64,000 bases of DNA from Tardiphaga sp. vice304 (GCF_007018905.1 NZ_CP041402.1:5072001-5136000); one strand, 5' to 3'; counted from the stretch's first letter, positions 36,155 to 46,671 are shown. Numbers and translations: made by a program. Notes: generated from the sequence alone by a model not told the origin.

Positions 36155-37939
36155 TCAGCCGCCCTTGCCGTCTTCTTTTTTGCCGTCATTGGATGCCGCC
36201 GCCGGCTTTGCGTCGTCGGGCAGGCCGTTTTCCATCTTGGCTTCGATCTTCGGCAGTTCTTCGGCTTCCGGCTTCAGATCCTTGGCGTGCTGCCACTGGA
36301 ACCTGGCCTCGAGCGTGCGGCCGACGCGCCAGTAGGCGTCGCCGAGATGGTCGTTGATGGTCGGGTCTTCCGGCTTGAGGTCGATGGCGCGCTCCAGCGT
36401 CTTCACCGCGTCCTCGAAATTGCCGATCCGGTAATAGGCCCAGCCCAGCGAATCGACGATGTAGCCGTCATCGGGGCGCTGATCGACGGCGCGCTTGATC
36501 ATCTTCATGGCTTCGTCGAGGTTGATGCCCTGGTCGATCCAGGAATAGCCGAGATAGTTCAGCACATGGGGCTGCTCGGGCTGCAGCGCGAGCGCCTTGC
36601 GCATGTCGGCCTCGGCCTTCGCCCACTGCTTGGAACGCTCCTGGCAGATGCCGCGGAAATAGAACGACACCCAGTTCGGCTTGTCGCCTTGGGCGGCCTG
36701 CACGTCGATGCCCTGGGTATAGGTCAGCGCGCAGTCTGCGAACTTCTTCTTGCCGCGCTCGATATTGCCGAGCGCCATGATCGCTTCGAGATCCTTCGCA
36801 TCCTCCGAGATCACGCCCTTCAGGATCTTGATGGCCTCCTCCGAGCGATCGACGGCATCGAGATCGGTCGCCTGCTGGATCTGCGCGTTGCGCTTCAAGG
36901 GCGAGGCGGCGGGCACGCGCTCATAGACCTTGATGGCCATCGCCGGTTTCTTCACGGACTCGTAGAGGTCCGCGAGCGACAGCAGCGCCAGCGAATGGTC
37001 GGGCTTCAGGTATAGCGCCAGTTGCAGATAGACGAGCGCCAGATCCTCGCCGCCGCGCCGGGTCAGCGACGCGCCGATGCCGTACAGGGCTTCGGCGGCG
37101 CCCGCCTGCGGGCTGTCGGCCAGCGGGGTCAGCTTCTTGCCGGCCTTGGTGTCGCGGATGCCTTCCAGCACAAGCGGATGACGCGCCAGCTTGGCGTTGA
37201 AATTCTCATAGACCGCCTGCGCCGCGGCGTCGTCCTTGTTGCGCGACAGCCAGCGCGCGTAGCCGTCGGCGACGCGCAGCGCGGAATCGTCGAGCTTGTA
37301 GGCGCGCTCGAAGCGGGCGCCGGCTTCCTTCTGCTTGCCCGCCAGGTCGAGCAGCAGCCCGGCATGCAGGTCCTTGAAGATCGGATACCATTCCGGCCCG
37401 ACCAGCTTGTCGATATTGGCGATCGCGGTCTTGCTGTCGCCGGCGCCGAAGCTCGCCCAGCCGGACAGCAAGGTGGCGACGAGATCGGTGATCGGGCCGC
37501 GGATCGACTGGTTGATGTTGCTCTGCGCCGCCGTGTATTTCTTCAGCTTGAGATCGCGGACGCCGACCACGAGGCGCGCCACGCGGTTCGACTTGTCGAT
37601 CAGCAGGATGCGATCGGCGAGCTTGACGGCTTCCTCGATGTCTCCATCGGCCAGCGAGGAGATAAAGGCGCGGTCGAGCAACTCGTTGTTCTTCGGATCA
37701 GTGCGCAATGCGGAGCGGTAGAAGGCCGCAGCCGAGGTGGCGTCGCGCTCGACGCTGGCATGGCGGGCCGCCAGATAGCTGCCGGCGGTGGTCAGCGATT
37801 TCAGGTCTTGCTTGGAAGGAAATTGCGCCGTGCTGTCCCCGGTGTGATCGGGCGTCTGGGCCGACGACGGCAGCGGCATCGCCAGCATGGCGACGGCGGA
37901 GGTAGCGAGCATCAGGCGATGAAAACGGTTGGAAAACAT
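36155..37939 (-). CDS. Exported tetratricopeptide-repeat protein
   Basis: The 594-residue protein has a signal peptide (MFSNRFHRLMLATSAVAMLA, cut near SSA-QT). Many TPR units follow, clear in the C-terminal half (DSLGWAYYRIGNFEDAVKTL, NDHLGDAYWRVGRTLEARFQ). It ends in a Lys/Asp-rich tail. The ATG at 37939 is chosen for the signal peptide; the open frame upstream is non-coding. It is probably periplasmic or outer-membrane associated, acting as a scaffold. Confidence 0.87.
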   Translation of the reverse strand: MFSNRFHRLMLATSAVAMLAMPLPSSAQTPDHTGDSTAQFPSKQDLKSLTTAGSYLAARHASVERDATSAAAFYRSALRTDPKNNELLDRAFISSLADGDIEEAVKLADRILLIDKSNRVARLVVGVRDLKLKKYTAAQSNINQSIRGPITDLVATLLSGWASFGAGDSKTAIANIDKLVGPEWYPIFKDLHAGLLLDLAGKQKEAGARFERAYKLDDSALRVADGYARWLSRNKDDAAAQAVYENFNAKLARHPLVLEGIRDTKAGKKLTPLADSPQAGAAEALYGIGASLTRRGGEDLALVYLQLALYLKPDHSLALLSLADLYESVKKPAMAIKVYERVPAASPLKRNAQIQQATDLDAVDRSEEAIKILKGVISEDAKDLEAIMALGNIERGKKKFADCALTYTQGIDVQAAQGDKPNWVSFYFRGICQERSKQWAKAEADMRKALALQPEQPHVLNYLGYSWIDQGINLDEAMKMIKRAVDQRPDDGYIVDSLGWAYYRIGNFEDAVKTLERAIDLKPEDPTINDHLGDAYWRVGRTLEARFQWQHAKDLKPEAEELPKIEAKMENGLPDDAKPAAASNDGKKEDGKGG

Positions 37940-38241
37940 GAGGTGCGCCGAGCTCCAGAAATGACAGGCAAGAAGACGTGCAGGCTTTGGCAAGCCAGTT
38001 TGCTGCGCAGCCAACTGGCAGCACAGGCCGCCAACAATGCCGCGTTTGGCGCCCGATCGCAAGGATCGGGGGCCTTCGGACGGAGTCGCCGGCAATACCG
38101 CCAATCCCCGGCGATAGGCCGCAGATATCACGATCATCCCTGAAAACGCTTGTTCTGTGGCGGCATCGTGACGCGAGGCATGACGCGCCGCTGCTGCCGC
38201 GTCTGGTGACGATGACGTGATCGGTGGAGCGAAGGCTCTTA
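37940..38241. other. Intergenic region with no gene recognised
   Basis: About 300 bases lie upstream of the TPR gene. I see no coding sequence with normal features, no tRNA and no clear riboswitch. It presumably contains the TPR promoter, and it ends in the palindromic repeat at 38242. Confidence 0.5.
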
Positions 38242-38400
38242 CTTCACCTCTCCCTATCGGGGAGAGGTCGACCGGGCAGAGCGCAGCGAAGCCCGGTCGG
38301 GTGAGGGGCTTCCTCAGACAGCGGTGCAAGGGCCCCCTCACCCGCCTTCCACATGCTTCGCATGTGGAAGGCGACCTCTCCCCGATGGGGAGAGGTGAAG
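38242..38400. repeat. Dispersed palindromic repeat, CTTCACCTCTCCC type
   Basis: CTTCACCTCTCCCTATCGGG is mirrored by CCCGATGGGGAGAGGTGAAG, with internal hairpins including CTTCCACATGC/GCATGTGGAAG. It lies just downstream of the ETF-QO gene. Confidence 0.88.
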
Positions 38401-38417
38401 GGAGCGTCGCGCCTCGG

Positions 38418-40076
38418 TTACATTGCCTCGTAGTTCGGACCGCCGCCGCCTTCGGGCGGCACCCAGGTGATATTGCCGTTCGGGTCCTTGACGTCGCAGG
38501 TCTTGCAGTGGACGCAGTTCTGCGCGTTGATCTGGAACCGGGGGCCTGTGCTCTCCTCGACCCACTCGTAGACGCCGGCCGGGCAATAGCGGTTCGACGG
38601 ACCCGCGAACACGTCGTGCTCGGACGATTTCTGCAAGGCCATGTCGGCGACCTTGAGATGAACCGGCTGGTCCTCCTCATGGTTGACGTTCGACAGGAAC
38701 AGCGACGAAAGGCGATCGAAGGTCAGCTTGCCGTCCGGCTTCGGATAGGCGATCGGCTGGTAGTCCTTGGCTGGCTTCAGCGTCTTGCGGTCGGGCTTGG
38801 CGTGCGACTGGGTGCCGAAAAGCGAGAAGCCGAGCGTATTGCACCACATGTCCAGACCGCCCAGCGCATTGCCGACGACGGTGCCGAATTTCGACCACAG
38901 CGGCTTGGCGTTGCGCACCGGGTAGAGGTCCTTGCCGATCGAGGACGACCGCCAGCCATTCTCGTACTCGACCAACTCGTCATTGGCGCGGCCGGCCGCC
39001 AGCGCGGCGGTGATGTGTCCGGCGGCCTGCAGCGCGCTGGCCATCGCATTGTGCACGCCCTTGATGCGCGGCACGTTGACGAAGCCCGCGGCGCAGCCGA
39101 TCAGCGCGCCGCCGGGGAAGGTCAGCCGCGGCACCGACTGGTAGCCGCCCTCGGTGATCGCGCGCGAGCCATAGGCTAGGCGCTTGGCGCCGGCAAAGGT
39201 GTCGCGGATCTTCGGGTGGGTCTTGAAGCGCTGGAATTCCTCGAACGGGTATATGTAGGGGTTTTCATAGTTCAGATGCAGCACGAAGCCGACCGCGACG
39301 AGGTTGTCGTCGTAGTGATACAAAAACGAGCCGCCGCCGGTGGCATTGTCGAGCGGCCAGCCGAACGAGTGCTGCACCAAGCCTTTCTGGTGTTTGGCCG
39401 GATCGATCTGCCAGATTTCCTTGAGGCCGATGCCGAATTTCGGCGGCTCGCAATCCTTGTCGAGCGCGAATTTGGCAATCAGTTGCTTGGTCAGCGAGCC
39501 ACGCGCGCCTTCGGCGAACAGCGTGTACTTGCCGAGGAGTTCCATGCCGCGGGTGAAGGAATCCTTCGGCTTGCCGTCGCGGCCGATGCCCATGTCGCCG
39601 GTGGCGATGCCGCGCACCGCGCCGTTCTCGTCATACAGCGTCTCGGCGGCGGCGAAGCCCGGATAGATCTCGACGCCGAGCGCCTCGGCGCGCGCGCCCA
39701 GCCAGCGCGACACCATGCCGAGCGAGGTGATGTAGCAGTGATGGTTGTTCATCAGCGGCGGCATCATGAAGTTCGGCAGCGGCAGACCGCCGGTCTTGGT
39801 CATGAAGAAGAACTGGTCCTCCTTGACCTTGGTCTTGATCGGGCAGTCGGCGTCGTCGCGCCAGTCCGGGATCAGTTCGTCGAGCGCCACCGGATCGATC
39901 ACCGCGCCGGACAGGATGTGCGCGCCGACTTCCGAGCCTTTCTCGACCACCACGACCGAGAGTTCCGCATTGAGCTGTTTGAGCCGGATCGCGGCGGTCA
40001 GGCCCGAAGGACCGGCCCCCACGATGACAACATCGAATTCCATGGATTCGCGCGGCGGCAGTTCTTCAATGCTCAT
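38418..40076 (-). CDS. Electron transfer flavoprotein-ubiquinone oxidoreductase
   Basis: The 552-residue ETF-QO passes electrons from ETF, fed by fatty-acid and amino-acid oxidation, to ubiquinone at the inner membrane. The FAD motif VVIVGAGPSGLTAAIRLKQL is near residue 15. The quinone-binding and core segments (EGARGSLTKQLI, GSFLYHYDDNLVAVGFV) are present. The C-terminal 4Fe-4S site has Cys in RYCPAGVYEW and NCVHCKTCDVKDPNG. Full length. Confidence 0.95.
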   Translation of the reverse strand: MSIEELPPRESMEFDVVIVGAGPSGLTAAIRLKQLNAELSVVVVEKGSEVGAHILSGAVIDPVALDELIPDWRDDADCPIKTKVKEDQFFFMTKTGGLPLPNFMMPPLMNNHHCYITSLGMVSRWLGARAEALGVEIYPGFAAAETLYDENGAVRGIATGDMGIGRDGKPKDSFTRGMELLGKYTLFAEGARGSLTKQLIAKFALDKDCEPPKFGIGLKEIWQIDPAKHQKGLVQHSFGWPLDNATGGGSFLYHYDDNLVAVGFVLHLNYENPYIYPFEEFQRFKTHPKIRDTFAGAKRLAYGSRAITEGGYQSVPRLTFPGGALIGCAAGFVNVPRIKGVHNAMASALQAAGHITAALAAGRANDELVEYENGWRSSSIGKDLYPVRNAKPLWSKFGTVVGNALGGLDMWCNTLGFSLFGTQSHAKPDRKTLKPAKDYQPIAYPKPDGKLTFDRLSSLFLSNVNHEEDQPVHLKVADMALQKSSEHDVFAGPSNRYCPAGVYEWVEESTGPRFQINAQNCVHCKTCDVKDPNGNITWVPPEGGGGPNYEAM

Positions 40077-40210
40077 AATTTGATCTCGGACCGTTTCAAC
40101 CCGTTCAGAACGCTTCTAAGGGCTCTTGTTTACGATTTTGAGCCCGAGAACAACAGCCGAAATACCCCGCGGGCGTTTCGCCGCCGCGCAATATGTCCTA
40201 GATTGCGGCC

Positions 40211-41071
40211 ATGCCCCATTTGACGCATGACCCCGCGCCCAGCCTCGCGCAATTGCTGGCCTTTTATCTGGAGGCCGGGGTCGATTGCGCCCTGATGGAC
40301 GAGCCGGTCAACCGGCTGGCGGATATCGACACAGCCCCGGCGCGGCCCGCGGCCGATCCCGCGGCGGGCGACGCGCCGAAACGGCCGACGCTGGCCTCGA
40401 TGCAGCCCGGCGTGCCGGCACGGCCAGTGATGCCGGCCAAAATCGAGATCGCGCCGGAAGTGGCGATCGCGGCAGCCCGCGACGCCGCGCGCACCGCGCC
40501 GACGCTTGCAGCCCTGCGCGGCCTGATGGAGACCTTCGAGGGCTGCGCGCTGAAATCCACAGCAACGCAACTGGTATTCGCCGACGGCAATCCACAGGCG
40601 CGGATCATGTTCGTCGGCGAGGCGCCGGGCCGCGACGAGGATATCGAGGGCCTGCCCTTCGTCGGCCAGGCCGGCAAGCTGCTCGACAAGATGCTGGCCG
40701 CGATCGGACTCGACCGGAGTGGTGTCTATATTTCCAACGTGATCGCGTGGCGGCCGCCCGGCAACCGGACCCCGACGCTGCAGGAAACCCAGATCTGCGT
40801 ACCGTTCATCCAGCGCCATATCGAACTGGTCGATCCCGACATCCTAGTCACGCTCGGCAATCCCGCGACCCAGACGCTGCTGCAGACCAAGGACGGCATC
40901 ATGAAGAGCCGCGGCCGCTGGGTCGATTACGACACCGGGACGCGGAAAATCCGCGCCATCGCCAGCTTCCATCCGGAATATTTGCTGCGCTCGCCGGGCT
41001 ACAAGCGCATGGCCTGGGTCGATCTGCGCGCGATCGCCAGCGCTCTGGCGGCGCTGCCGCCGCGTCCGTAG
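40211..41071 (+). CDS. Uracil-DNA glycosylase, family 4/5-type
   Basis: The 286-residue protein has the family-4 catalytic region MFVGEAPGRDEDIEGLPFVG followed by QAGKLLDKML. NVIAWRPPGNRTPTLQE comes next. The C-terminal region has LVTLGNPATQTLL and SFHPEYLLRSPGYKRMAW. It removes uracil from DNA. About 100 N-terminal residues form an alanine/proline-rich extension. The TAG stop (41069-41071) is the first bases of a GTAGCCCGG-type repeat, which may have shortened or fixed the C-terminus. Confidence 0.88.
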   Translation: MPHLTHDPAPSLAQLLAFYLEAGVDCALMDEPVNRLADIDTAPARPAADPAAGDAPKRPTLASMQPGVPARPVMPAKIEIAPEVAIAAARDAARTAPTLAALRGLMETFEGCALKSTATQLVFADGNPQARIMFVGEAPGRDEDIEGLPFVGQAGKLLDKMLAAIGLDRSGVYISNVIAWRPPGNRTPTLQETQICVPFIQRHIELVDPDILVTLGNPATQTLLQTKDGIMKSRGRWVDYDTGTRKIRAIASFHPEYLLRSPGYKRMAWVDLRAIASALAALPPRP

Positions 41072-41165
41072 CCCGGATTAAGTCGGCGGGCGCGCAGCGC
41101 ACGACGACGCAATCCGGGAACTATCGATCGTAGATAGGCCGGCCCCGGATTGTCATCCGGGCTAC
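41068..41165. repeat. Dispersed palindromic repeat, GTAGCCCGGAT type
   Basis: GTAGCCCGGATTAAGTCGGC... is mirrored by CCGGATTGTCATCCGGGCTAC. It lies between convergent genes and contains the TAG stop of both: 41069-41071 (plus) and 41164-41162 (minus). Confidence 0.88.
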
Positions 41166-42667
41166 GGGCGTGGCCGCACGATCGCCCAGCCGATGCGCAG
41201 CGGCGGATTGCGGCCGTTGACGAGACGGTCGAAGCCGCGCGGCACTTCCGGCACCAGATTGGGAAAACGGAAGGCGATGTCCGCCGGCGGCGCGCCCGAC
41301 GTGTCCGCCGCGCGCCACACCACCACGCCGCCGGTCTGCGCGAACATCTCCGGCGAAATCCACGGAGTCCGCGCGGCCGAAGCATCGAACAGAACGTGCG
41401 GGCGCGAGGCCCCCATTCCGATCAGCGCTGCCAGTTGCGGATCGCCCGCCACCGCCTGCAATTTATTGCCGGTGCGGCGCTCGAAACTGTCGCTGAAGAA
41501 GCGCGCGATGTCGCGTGCCGGCAAAGCCGTTGCCTGCTCGGCGGCGCCGCTCCACGGTAAAATGAACGCCGCGCCCAGCGCCGCCAGCGCCGGGCCCGCA
41601 ATTGCCAAGGCCCAGACCTTGCGCAGCATGCGCTGCCGCCGCAGCGTGACGAGATCGCCGGTGGCGATCACCACCGCAAGCCCGCACACCAGCAACGCGA
41701 TGCCCGCGCCGCCCAGCGGGCGACCTTGGCCGTAGAGCGCCGCATACAGGCTGCCCAGCAGTCCCGGCGCCAGCGCGAAGAAATAGACATACTTGCGCGC
41801 CAGCGGATCCACCGGCGGCCGAAAAATGATCGGCGCATCCTCGGGCTGCGCCGCGAGAGCGCGCGAGTTCAGCACGCTCAGGACGATCAAGGCCGCCGCC
41901 GCTGCGACCAGCCAGAACAGCAGCGCGCCCCAATTCTGCGCGGTGCCTGCGATATTCGATAGATCCGGCCGCGCCGGCAGCACCACGGCGCCGGCACGGA
42001 TCACCCAGATCGCATAAGGCAGCGCGATCACGGCGATCACCAGCAGCGCGTAGATCGGATCGAGGGATTTGAGGTGTTGCCGGCCGCGCGACGTCGCCAG
42101 CGCAAAGCCGAGCGGCAGCAACAGCAGCCACGGCGCCGTCGTCGTGGTGAGCAGCAACAACCCGGCCACGATCGACAGGGCAAACCAGGCGTTGCGGCGG
42201 CCCTCGCCGATCACCAGCCAGCCGTGCAGCAGCAGCATCGCCCATAGCGGTTGCGCCAGGACCACGGGTCCGAATTCGACGCCGGGCGAACTGAACGCTG
42301 TCACGGTCATGGTCAGCAGCACCGCAATCACCGCCTGCGGGCCACCGACGATGGTGCGGCCGAGATAGAACAGCGCGCGGAAGGTGGCGATGAAGCAGAG
42401 CTGCGAAAGCACGTAGACGCCGAAGATATGGCCGCCGGCGGCGCGGAAGGCGAGGTCGGCCAGCCAGAACGCCAGCGGCGGGCCGAGATCGGTGCCGACC
42501 TGGTATTCCCGGCCATAGGCCAGCACGGTCGCTAGCTCGCCGGGCGGGCCGCTGTACAGCAGCAGCGGCACCATCAGCCACAACATCGCCTGGCACAGTA
42601 CGGCGACCCAGAAGATCAGCCGTGGCCGGGCGCGGATCAGTTCAACGATCAGGGAGGTGAAACGCAT
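41162..42667 (-). CDS. ArnT/PMT-like membrane glycosyltransferase (GT39/GT83-type)
   Basis: The 501-residue protein has about a dozen hydrophobic helices. An early exposed loop, GREYQVGTDLGPPLAFWLAD, has the Asp found in GT-C enzymes. The FLGRTIVGG-like segment YLGRTIVGGPQAVIAVLLTM matches the family. A soluble C-terminal domain follows. It probably transfers a sugar from a polyprenyl-phosphate donor to lipid or protein in the periplasm. The ATG at 42667 is preferred. The stop comes from a palindromic repeat. Confidence 0.75.
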   Translation of the reverse strand: MRFTSLIVELIRARPRLIFWVAVLCQAMLWLMVPLLLYSGPPGELATVLAYGREYQVGTDLGPPLAFWLADLAFRAAGGHIFGVYVLSQLCFIATFRALFYLGRTIVGGPQAVIAVLLTMTVTAFSSPGVEFGPVVLAQPLWAMLLLHGWLVIGEGRRNAWFALSIVAGLLLLTTTTAPWLLLLPLGFALATSRGRQHLKSLDPIYALLVIAVIALPYAIWVIRAGAVVLPARPDLSNIAGTAQNWGALLFWLVAAAAALIVLSVLNSRALAAQPEDAPIIFRPPVDPLARKYVYFFALAPGLLGSLYAALYGQGRPLGGAGIALLVCGLAVVIATGDLVTLRRQRMLRKVWALAIAGPALAALGAAFILPWSGAAEQATALPARDIARFFSDSFERRTGNKLQAVAGDPQLAALIGMGASRPHVLFDASAARTPWISPEMFAQTGGVVVWRAADTSGAPPADIAFRFPNLVPEVPRGFDRLVNGRNPPLRIGWAIVRPRP

Positions 42668-42745
42668 CAATCGCCAGGCCGGCCCGCGGAAATACTATCC
42701 TCGTGTGATACGGCGCATGTGCAGAGGAGGCAACAGAGGGGCCGT

Positions 42746-43468
42746 TCAGGCGGGGATCGGAAGCACCATCCGCGCGTCGGCGAACAAATCGGCCTCGGCC
42801 ACGAGACCGTCGCGCCTGATCCGCGCGGCGACCACCGGGGCATAGAGGCTGCGGTGGTGGATGCTGGGCCCGAGATCGTTGAGCGCGGCGAGGTGCTGCG
42901 GCACCGCATAGCCCTTGTGGATCTCGAAGCCGTACCCCGGGCAGTGCTCGGCCAGCCGGCACATCAAACGGTCGCGGGATACCTTGGCGATGATCGAGGC
43001 GGCGGCGATCGACAGGACCAGACCGTCGCCGCCGATCACCGCCTGACATTCCGCCGTGGTATCGATCCGGTCACGGCCATCGACGAACACATGCTTGGGC
43101 GCTTCCGGCAGCGCATGCACCGCGCGCGCCAGCGCCCACAGCGACGCGCGCAGGATATTGTCGCGGTCGATCCGCGCCGGCGAGGCATAGGCCACGGCAA
43201 AGGACGAGGTCGCGCAGATTTCCTCGAACAGTTCATCGCGGCGCGCCGCGGTCAGCCGCTTGGAATCGTCGAGGCCTTTGGGGATGCGCTTGGGATCGAG
43301 GATCACGGCCGCGGCGACCACCGGCCCGGCCAGCGGCCCCCTGCCCGCCTCGTCGCAGCCCGCGACCGGCCATATGCCCTGCTTCAGCAACGCGCATTCC
43401 CGCTTGAAGCTCGGCGCAGCCACCGCTTTGCGCGGCTTGGGGGCGTCCTGTTTCGGGGGGCGAATCAT
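42746..43468 (-). CDS. rnhB: Ribonuclease HII
   Basis: The 240-residue enzyme removes RNA from RNA-DNA hybrids and single ribonucleotides in DNA. Catalytic acidic residues are in [20 protein letters not shown] (Asp39, Glu40) and in [31 protein letters not shown] carries further conserved residues. The ATG at 43468 ([10 protein letters not shown]) is chosen; sequence further upstream looks non-coding. There are 78 bases between it and the membrane glycosyltransferase gene. Confidence 0.93.
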   Translation of the reverse strand: MIRPPKQDAPKPRKAVAAPSFKRECALLKQGIWPVAGCDEAGRGPLAGPVVAAAVILDPKRIPKGLDDSKRLTAARRDELFEEICATSSFAVAYASPARIDRDNILRASLWALARAVHALPEAPKHVFVDGRDRIDTTAECQAVIGGDGLVLSIAAASIIAKVSRDRLMCRLAEHCPGYGFEIHKGYAVPQHLAALNDLGPSIHHRSLYAPVVAARIRRDGLVAEADLFADARMVLPIPA

Positions 43469-43547
43469 GCCGGGATCGTGCGCAAGCCAGCGCCGCGAAT
43501 CAACACGGAACTCGGGCGAGATTGAAGAGTCGAAGCCGCACCTCTTT

Positions 43548-43590
43548 TTCCCCTCTCCCGCCAACGCCGCTGCGCCGGGGGAGAGGGGAA
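43548..43590. repeat. Short inverted repeat, TTCCCCTCTCCC type
   Basis: TTCCCCTCTCCC is mirrored by GGGGAGAGGGGAA around a 15-base loop. It lies between the acyl-CoA synthetase stop and the rnhB start on the minus strand, so it may act as a terminator. Confidence 0.7.
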
Positions 43591-43601
43591 GATGCAGAGC
43601 A

Positions 43602-45230
43602 TCACGCCGCCGCGGTCGGCAGATTGTAGGTCTTGAACTGGTCGCGCAAAGCGGTTTTCAGGATCTTGCCGGTGGCGGTGTGCGGGATGCCCTCGACGAA
43701 CACGACGTCGTCCGGCATCCAGAATTTGGCGATCTTGCCGTCCATATAGCTGAGTATCTCTTCCCGCGTCGCCTTCTGGTCAGGCTTGAGCTGCACGATC
43801 AGGAGCGGCCGTTCATCCCACTTCGGATGATAGACGCCGATCACCGCCGCTTCGGCCACCTTGGGATGGCCGACGGCGAGGTTTTCCAGGTCGATCGACG
43901 AGATCCATTCGCCGCCGGACTTGATGACATCCTTGGAACGGTCGGTGATCCGCATGTAGCCATACGCGTCGATCGTGGCGACATCGCCGGTGTCGAAATA
44001 GCCCTCCTCGTCGAGGATGTTCGTCTCGACGCGGTAATAGGCCCGCGACACTGCGGGGCCGCGCACCTTGAGCCGGCCAAACGTCTTGCCGTCCCATGGC
44101 AGCGACTTGCCGTCGTCGTTGGTGATCTTCATCTCGACGCCGAACGGCGGATAGCCCTGGCTTTGCAGGATATCGAGCCGCTCCTCGCCTTCGAGCTGGT
44201 CGAATGGCGGCTTCAGCGCGGCGAGCGAGCCGATCGGGCTCATCTCGGTCATGCCCCAGGCGTGGCGCGCGCCGATGCCCATGTCGATGAAGGCCTTGAT
44301 CATCGAGCGCGGCATCGCCGAGCCGCCGCACACCACCATGCGCAGATCCGGCAGTTTCAGGTTGTTGGCGCTCATGTGGTTGAGCAGCATCAGCCATACG
44401 GTCGGCACGCCGGCGGTGTGCGTGACCTTCTCGGTGGCCAGCAATTCGTAGATCGAGGCGCCGTCCATCTTGGCGCCGGGCAGCACCAGCTTGGTACCCA
44501 TCGACGGCGCGGAGAACGCAATACCCCACGAGTTGGCGTGGAACAGCGGCACCACCGGCAGCATGGTATCGGCGGCATTGGCGCCGAGCGAATCGCCGGT
44601 ATTGGCCATCAGCGCGTGCAACACGTTGGAGCGGTGCGAATACAGCACGCCCTTCGGATCGCCCGTGGTGCCCGACGTGTAACACATCGCGGCTGCGGTA
44701 TTTTCGTCGAACTCCTTCCACTTGAAGTCGCCGTCGGCTTCCGCGATCCAGTCCTCATAGACGACGGCGTTCTTCAGCGTCGTCTGCGGCATGTGCGCGC
44801 TGTCGGCATAGATGATGTAGCGCTCCACGCTGGGGAGCTGATCGGCAAGCTTTTCCAGCAATGGTACGAACGTCAGATCGGTCATCACGACGCGATCCTG
44901 CGCGTGATTGATGATCCAGGCGATCTGGTCGGGGAACAGGCGCGGATTGACGGTGTGGCAGATGGCGCCGATGCCCATTATGCCGTACCACGTCTCCAGA
45001 TGCCGCCACGTATTCCAAGCAATCGTCGCGACCCGGTCGCCCATCTTGATGCCGTCGCGATCGAGCCGCTGCGCGACCTTCAGCGCGCGGGCGCGGATCT
45101 CGGCGTAGTTGGTGCGATGGATCGGGCCCTCGACCGAGCGCGTCACCACTTCGCGTTCGCCGTGAACCTGCGCGGCATGATCGATGATCCGGGTACAAAG
45201 AAGCGGCCAGTCCTGCATCAATCCGCGCAT
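43602..45230 (-). CDS. Acyl-CoA synthetase (AMP-forming), fatty-acid or methylthiopropionate type
   Basis: The 542-residue ANL-family ligase has the AMP motif [20 protein letters not shown] and A5-like GWGMTEMS-type sequence [33 protein letters not shown], the hinge [20 protein letters not shown] and the catalytic Lys region [17 protein letters not shown] follow. It activates a carboxylic acid to its acyl-CoA. The N-terminus [20 protein letters not shown] is typical of the group including FadD3/DmdB-like enzymes. The chain preference is unknown. Confidence 0.88.
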   Translation of the reverse strand: MRGLMQDWPLLCTRIIDHAAQVHGEREVVTRSVEGPIHRTNYAEIRARALKVAQRLDRDGIKMGDRVATIAWNTWRHLETWYGIMGIGAICHTVNPRLFPDQIAWIINHAQDRVVMTDLTFVPLLEKLADQLPSVERYIIYADSAHMPQTTLKNAVVYEDWIAEADGDFKWKEFDENTAAAMCYTSGTTGDPKGVLYSHRSNVLHALMANTGDSLGANAADTMLPVVPLFHANSWGIAFSAPSMGTKLVLPGAKMDGASIYELLATEKVTHTAGVPTVWLMLLNHMSANNLKLPDLRMVVCGGSAMPRSMIKAFIDMGIGARHAWGMTEMSPIGSLAALKPPFDQLEGEERLDILQSQGYPPFGVEMKITNDDGKSLPWDGKTFGRLKVRGPAVSRAYYRVETNILDEEGYFDTGDVATIDAYGYMRITDRSKDVIKSGGEWISSIDLENLAVGHPKVAEAAVIGVYHPKWDERPLLIVQLKPDQKATREEILSYMDGKIAKFWMPDDVVFVEGIPHTATGKILKTALRDQFKTYNLPTAAA

Positions 45231-45298
45231 ATAAACGTTCCTCCCGGGATGTGGTCTGCCGGGCGGTTTTTGCCCGGCTTGTTATTCAAGGTCTTGGC

Positions 45299-46372
45299 AT
45301 GAAGTTTAGCGCGGGGAAAGCGGTCCGGAAATGGGCCTTTTGGCGGTGGGGCCGCGGCCAAAGCGGGGCCGCAGCGATGCTCGCCGTGCTGCTGCTCGCC
45401 GCAACGCCGGCCCAGGCCTATTTGACCGCCGGCCGCGTGCCGCTGCCGATGCCGCGCCCGGCCGAGGCGCCTGAGGTCGAACAGCCGACGCCGGCCGACG
45501 CCGACAAACCCGCCGAGCCGGAAAAGCCGGCCGCCGAACAGCGCCCGGCCGGGCCGCCGCCACCCTCGGCCTGCCGGCTGGCACTGACGGACGCGATCGC
45601 GATTGCGCCGAGCGTGCCCGACATCAAGGGGCCGGGCGCCTGCGGCGGGCCGGACCTGGTGCACCTCGAGGCCGTGATCCTGGCGGACAAGACCCGCGTG
45701 CCGCTGAAGCCCGGCGGCACCATGCGCTGCGCGATGGCCACCGCGGTGGCCGACTGGATCCGCACCGACATGGCGCCGCTGGCGGCGTCGCTCGGCACCC
45801 GTCTCGTCGAACTCGATAATTTTGATTCATTCGACTGCCGCGGCCGCAACCGCGTGGCGGGCGCCAAGCTGTCCGAGCATGGCCGCGCCAACGCGCTCGA
45901 CATCCGCGGCCTCAAGTTCGGCAACGGGCAGAGCCTCGCACTGACCGAGCGCGACACGCCGCGCGCGTCGCGCGAGCAGGTGTTGCGGTCGATGTGCACG
46001 CGGTTCTCGACGGTGCTGGGCCCGGGCTCCGACGGCTACCACGAGGACCACATCCACATCGACCTCGCCGAACGCCGCGGCAATTACAAGCTGTGCCAAT
46101 GGGACGTCTGGGACCCGCTGCCGCCGATCGCGCCGTTGCTGCCGGCGGAGCGCCCGGCCGACGCGCCGCCGCGCGAAAGCGCGGAGCCGGTAGCGCAAAC
46201 GCCGCCGCAACCCACACCAGCCGAACAGCCCGCCGCCGCCGCAGCCGTTGAGCCCGAGGTCGAGGTCGAGCAGGAGGCCGGCGAGCCGAGGCCTGCGCCG
46301 GTGAAGCGAAAGGCCAAGGCGAAGCCGCGCAAACGCCGCGCCGAACATCCGCCGTTTCCGATTTTCAGGTAG
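45299..46372 (+). CDS. Exported extensin-like (Extensin_C) family protein
   Basis: The 357-residue protein has an N-terminal signal (hydrophobic AAAMLAVLLLAATPAQAYLT). A Pro/Ala/Glu-rich linker follows, then the Extensin_C domain: CGGPDLVHLEAVIL, FDSFDCRGRNRVAGAKLSEH, GRANALDIRGLKF and DGYHEDHIHIDLAERRGNYK. His and Asp in these motifs resemble metal-dependent peptidase sites of the DD-/LAS-like fold, so a cell-wall role is possible. The C-terminus is Pro/Ala/Glu-rich then basic. It is divergent from the acyl-CoA synthetase gene. Confidence 0.85.
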   Translation: MKFSAGKAVRKWAFWRWGRGQSGAAAMLAVLLLAATPAQAYLTAGRVPLPMPRPAEAPEVEQPTPADADKPAEPEKPAAEQRPAGPPPPSACRLALTDAIAIAPSVPDIKGPGACGGPDLVHLEAVILADKTRVPLKPGGTMRCAMATAVADWIRTDMAPLAASLGTRLVELDNFDSFDCRGRNRVAGAKLSEHGRANALDIRGLKFGNGQSLALTERDTPRASREQVLRSMCTRFSTVLGPGSDGYHEDHIHIDLAERRGNYKLCQWDVWDPLPPIAPLLPAERPADAPPRESAEPVAQTPPQPTPAEQPAAAAAVEPEVEVEQEAGEPRPAPVKRKAKAKPRKRRAEHPPFPIFR

Positions 46373-46400
46373 CACATGTCAGCAATACGCGCCGGCTTCT

Positions 46401-46630
46401 TTCCCTCCCCCTTTCGGGGTCTGGCGGACGAATTCGTCCGCCATGGGTGGCGCGTTTGAGAGCCAACGGGTCCGGCTTCGCCGGCCCGATGATAAACTCA
46501 GCGAACAAACGTGACGGGTTGGAGTGCCATAAGCGCCATCGCCTGTGGCGCCCCCACCCCAGCCTCCTCTTCGGCAATGCTGACGCATTGCCTTCGTTCG
46601 GCCGACCCTCCCCGCAAGGGGGAGGGAGAC
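46401..46630. repeat. Dispersed palindromic repeat, CCCTCCCCCTTTCGGGG type
   Basis: TTCCCTCCCCCTTTCGGGGT is mirrored by CCCTCCCCGCAAGGGGGAGGG. Internal hairpins include CTGGCGGACGAATTCGTCCGCC and CCGGCTTCGCCGG. It fills most of the 354-base gap between the extensin-like and transpeptidase genes. Confidence 0.82.
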
Positions 46631-46671
46631 CACTGCCGTCTTCGTGAACAATGAAGAGAGCTACCCTCAAC

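Noticed and set aside
43260..45302. A 680-codon plus-strand open frame
   Set aside because: It overlaps the acyl-CoA synthetase and part of rnhB in antisense, and its translation has no recognisable motif.
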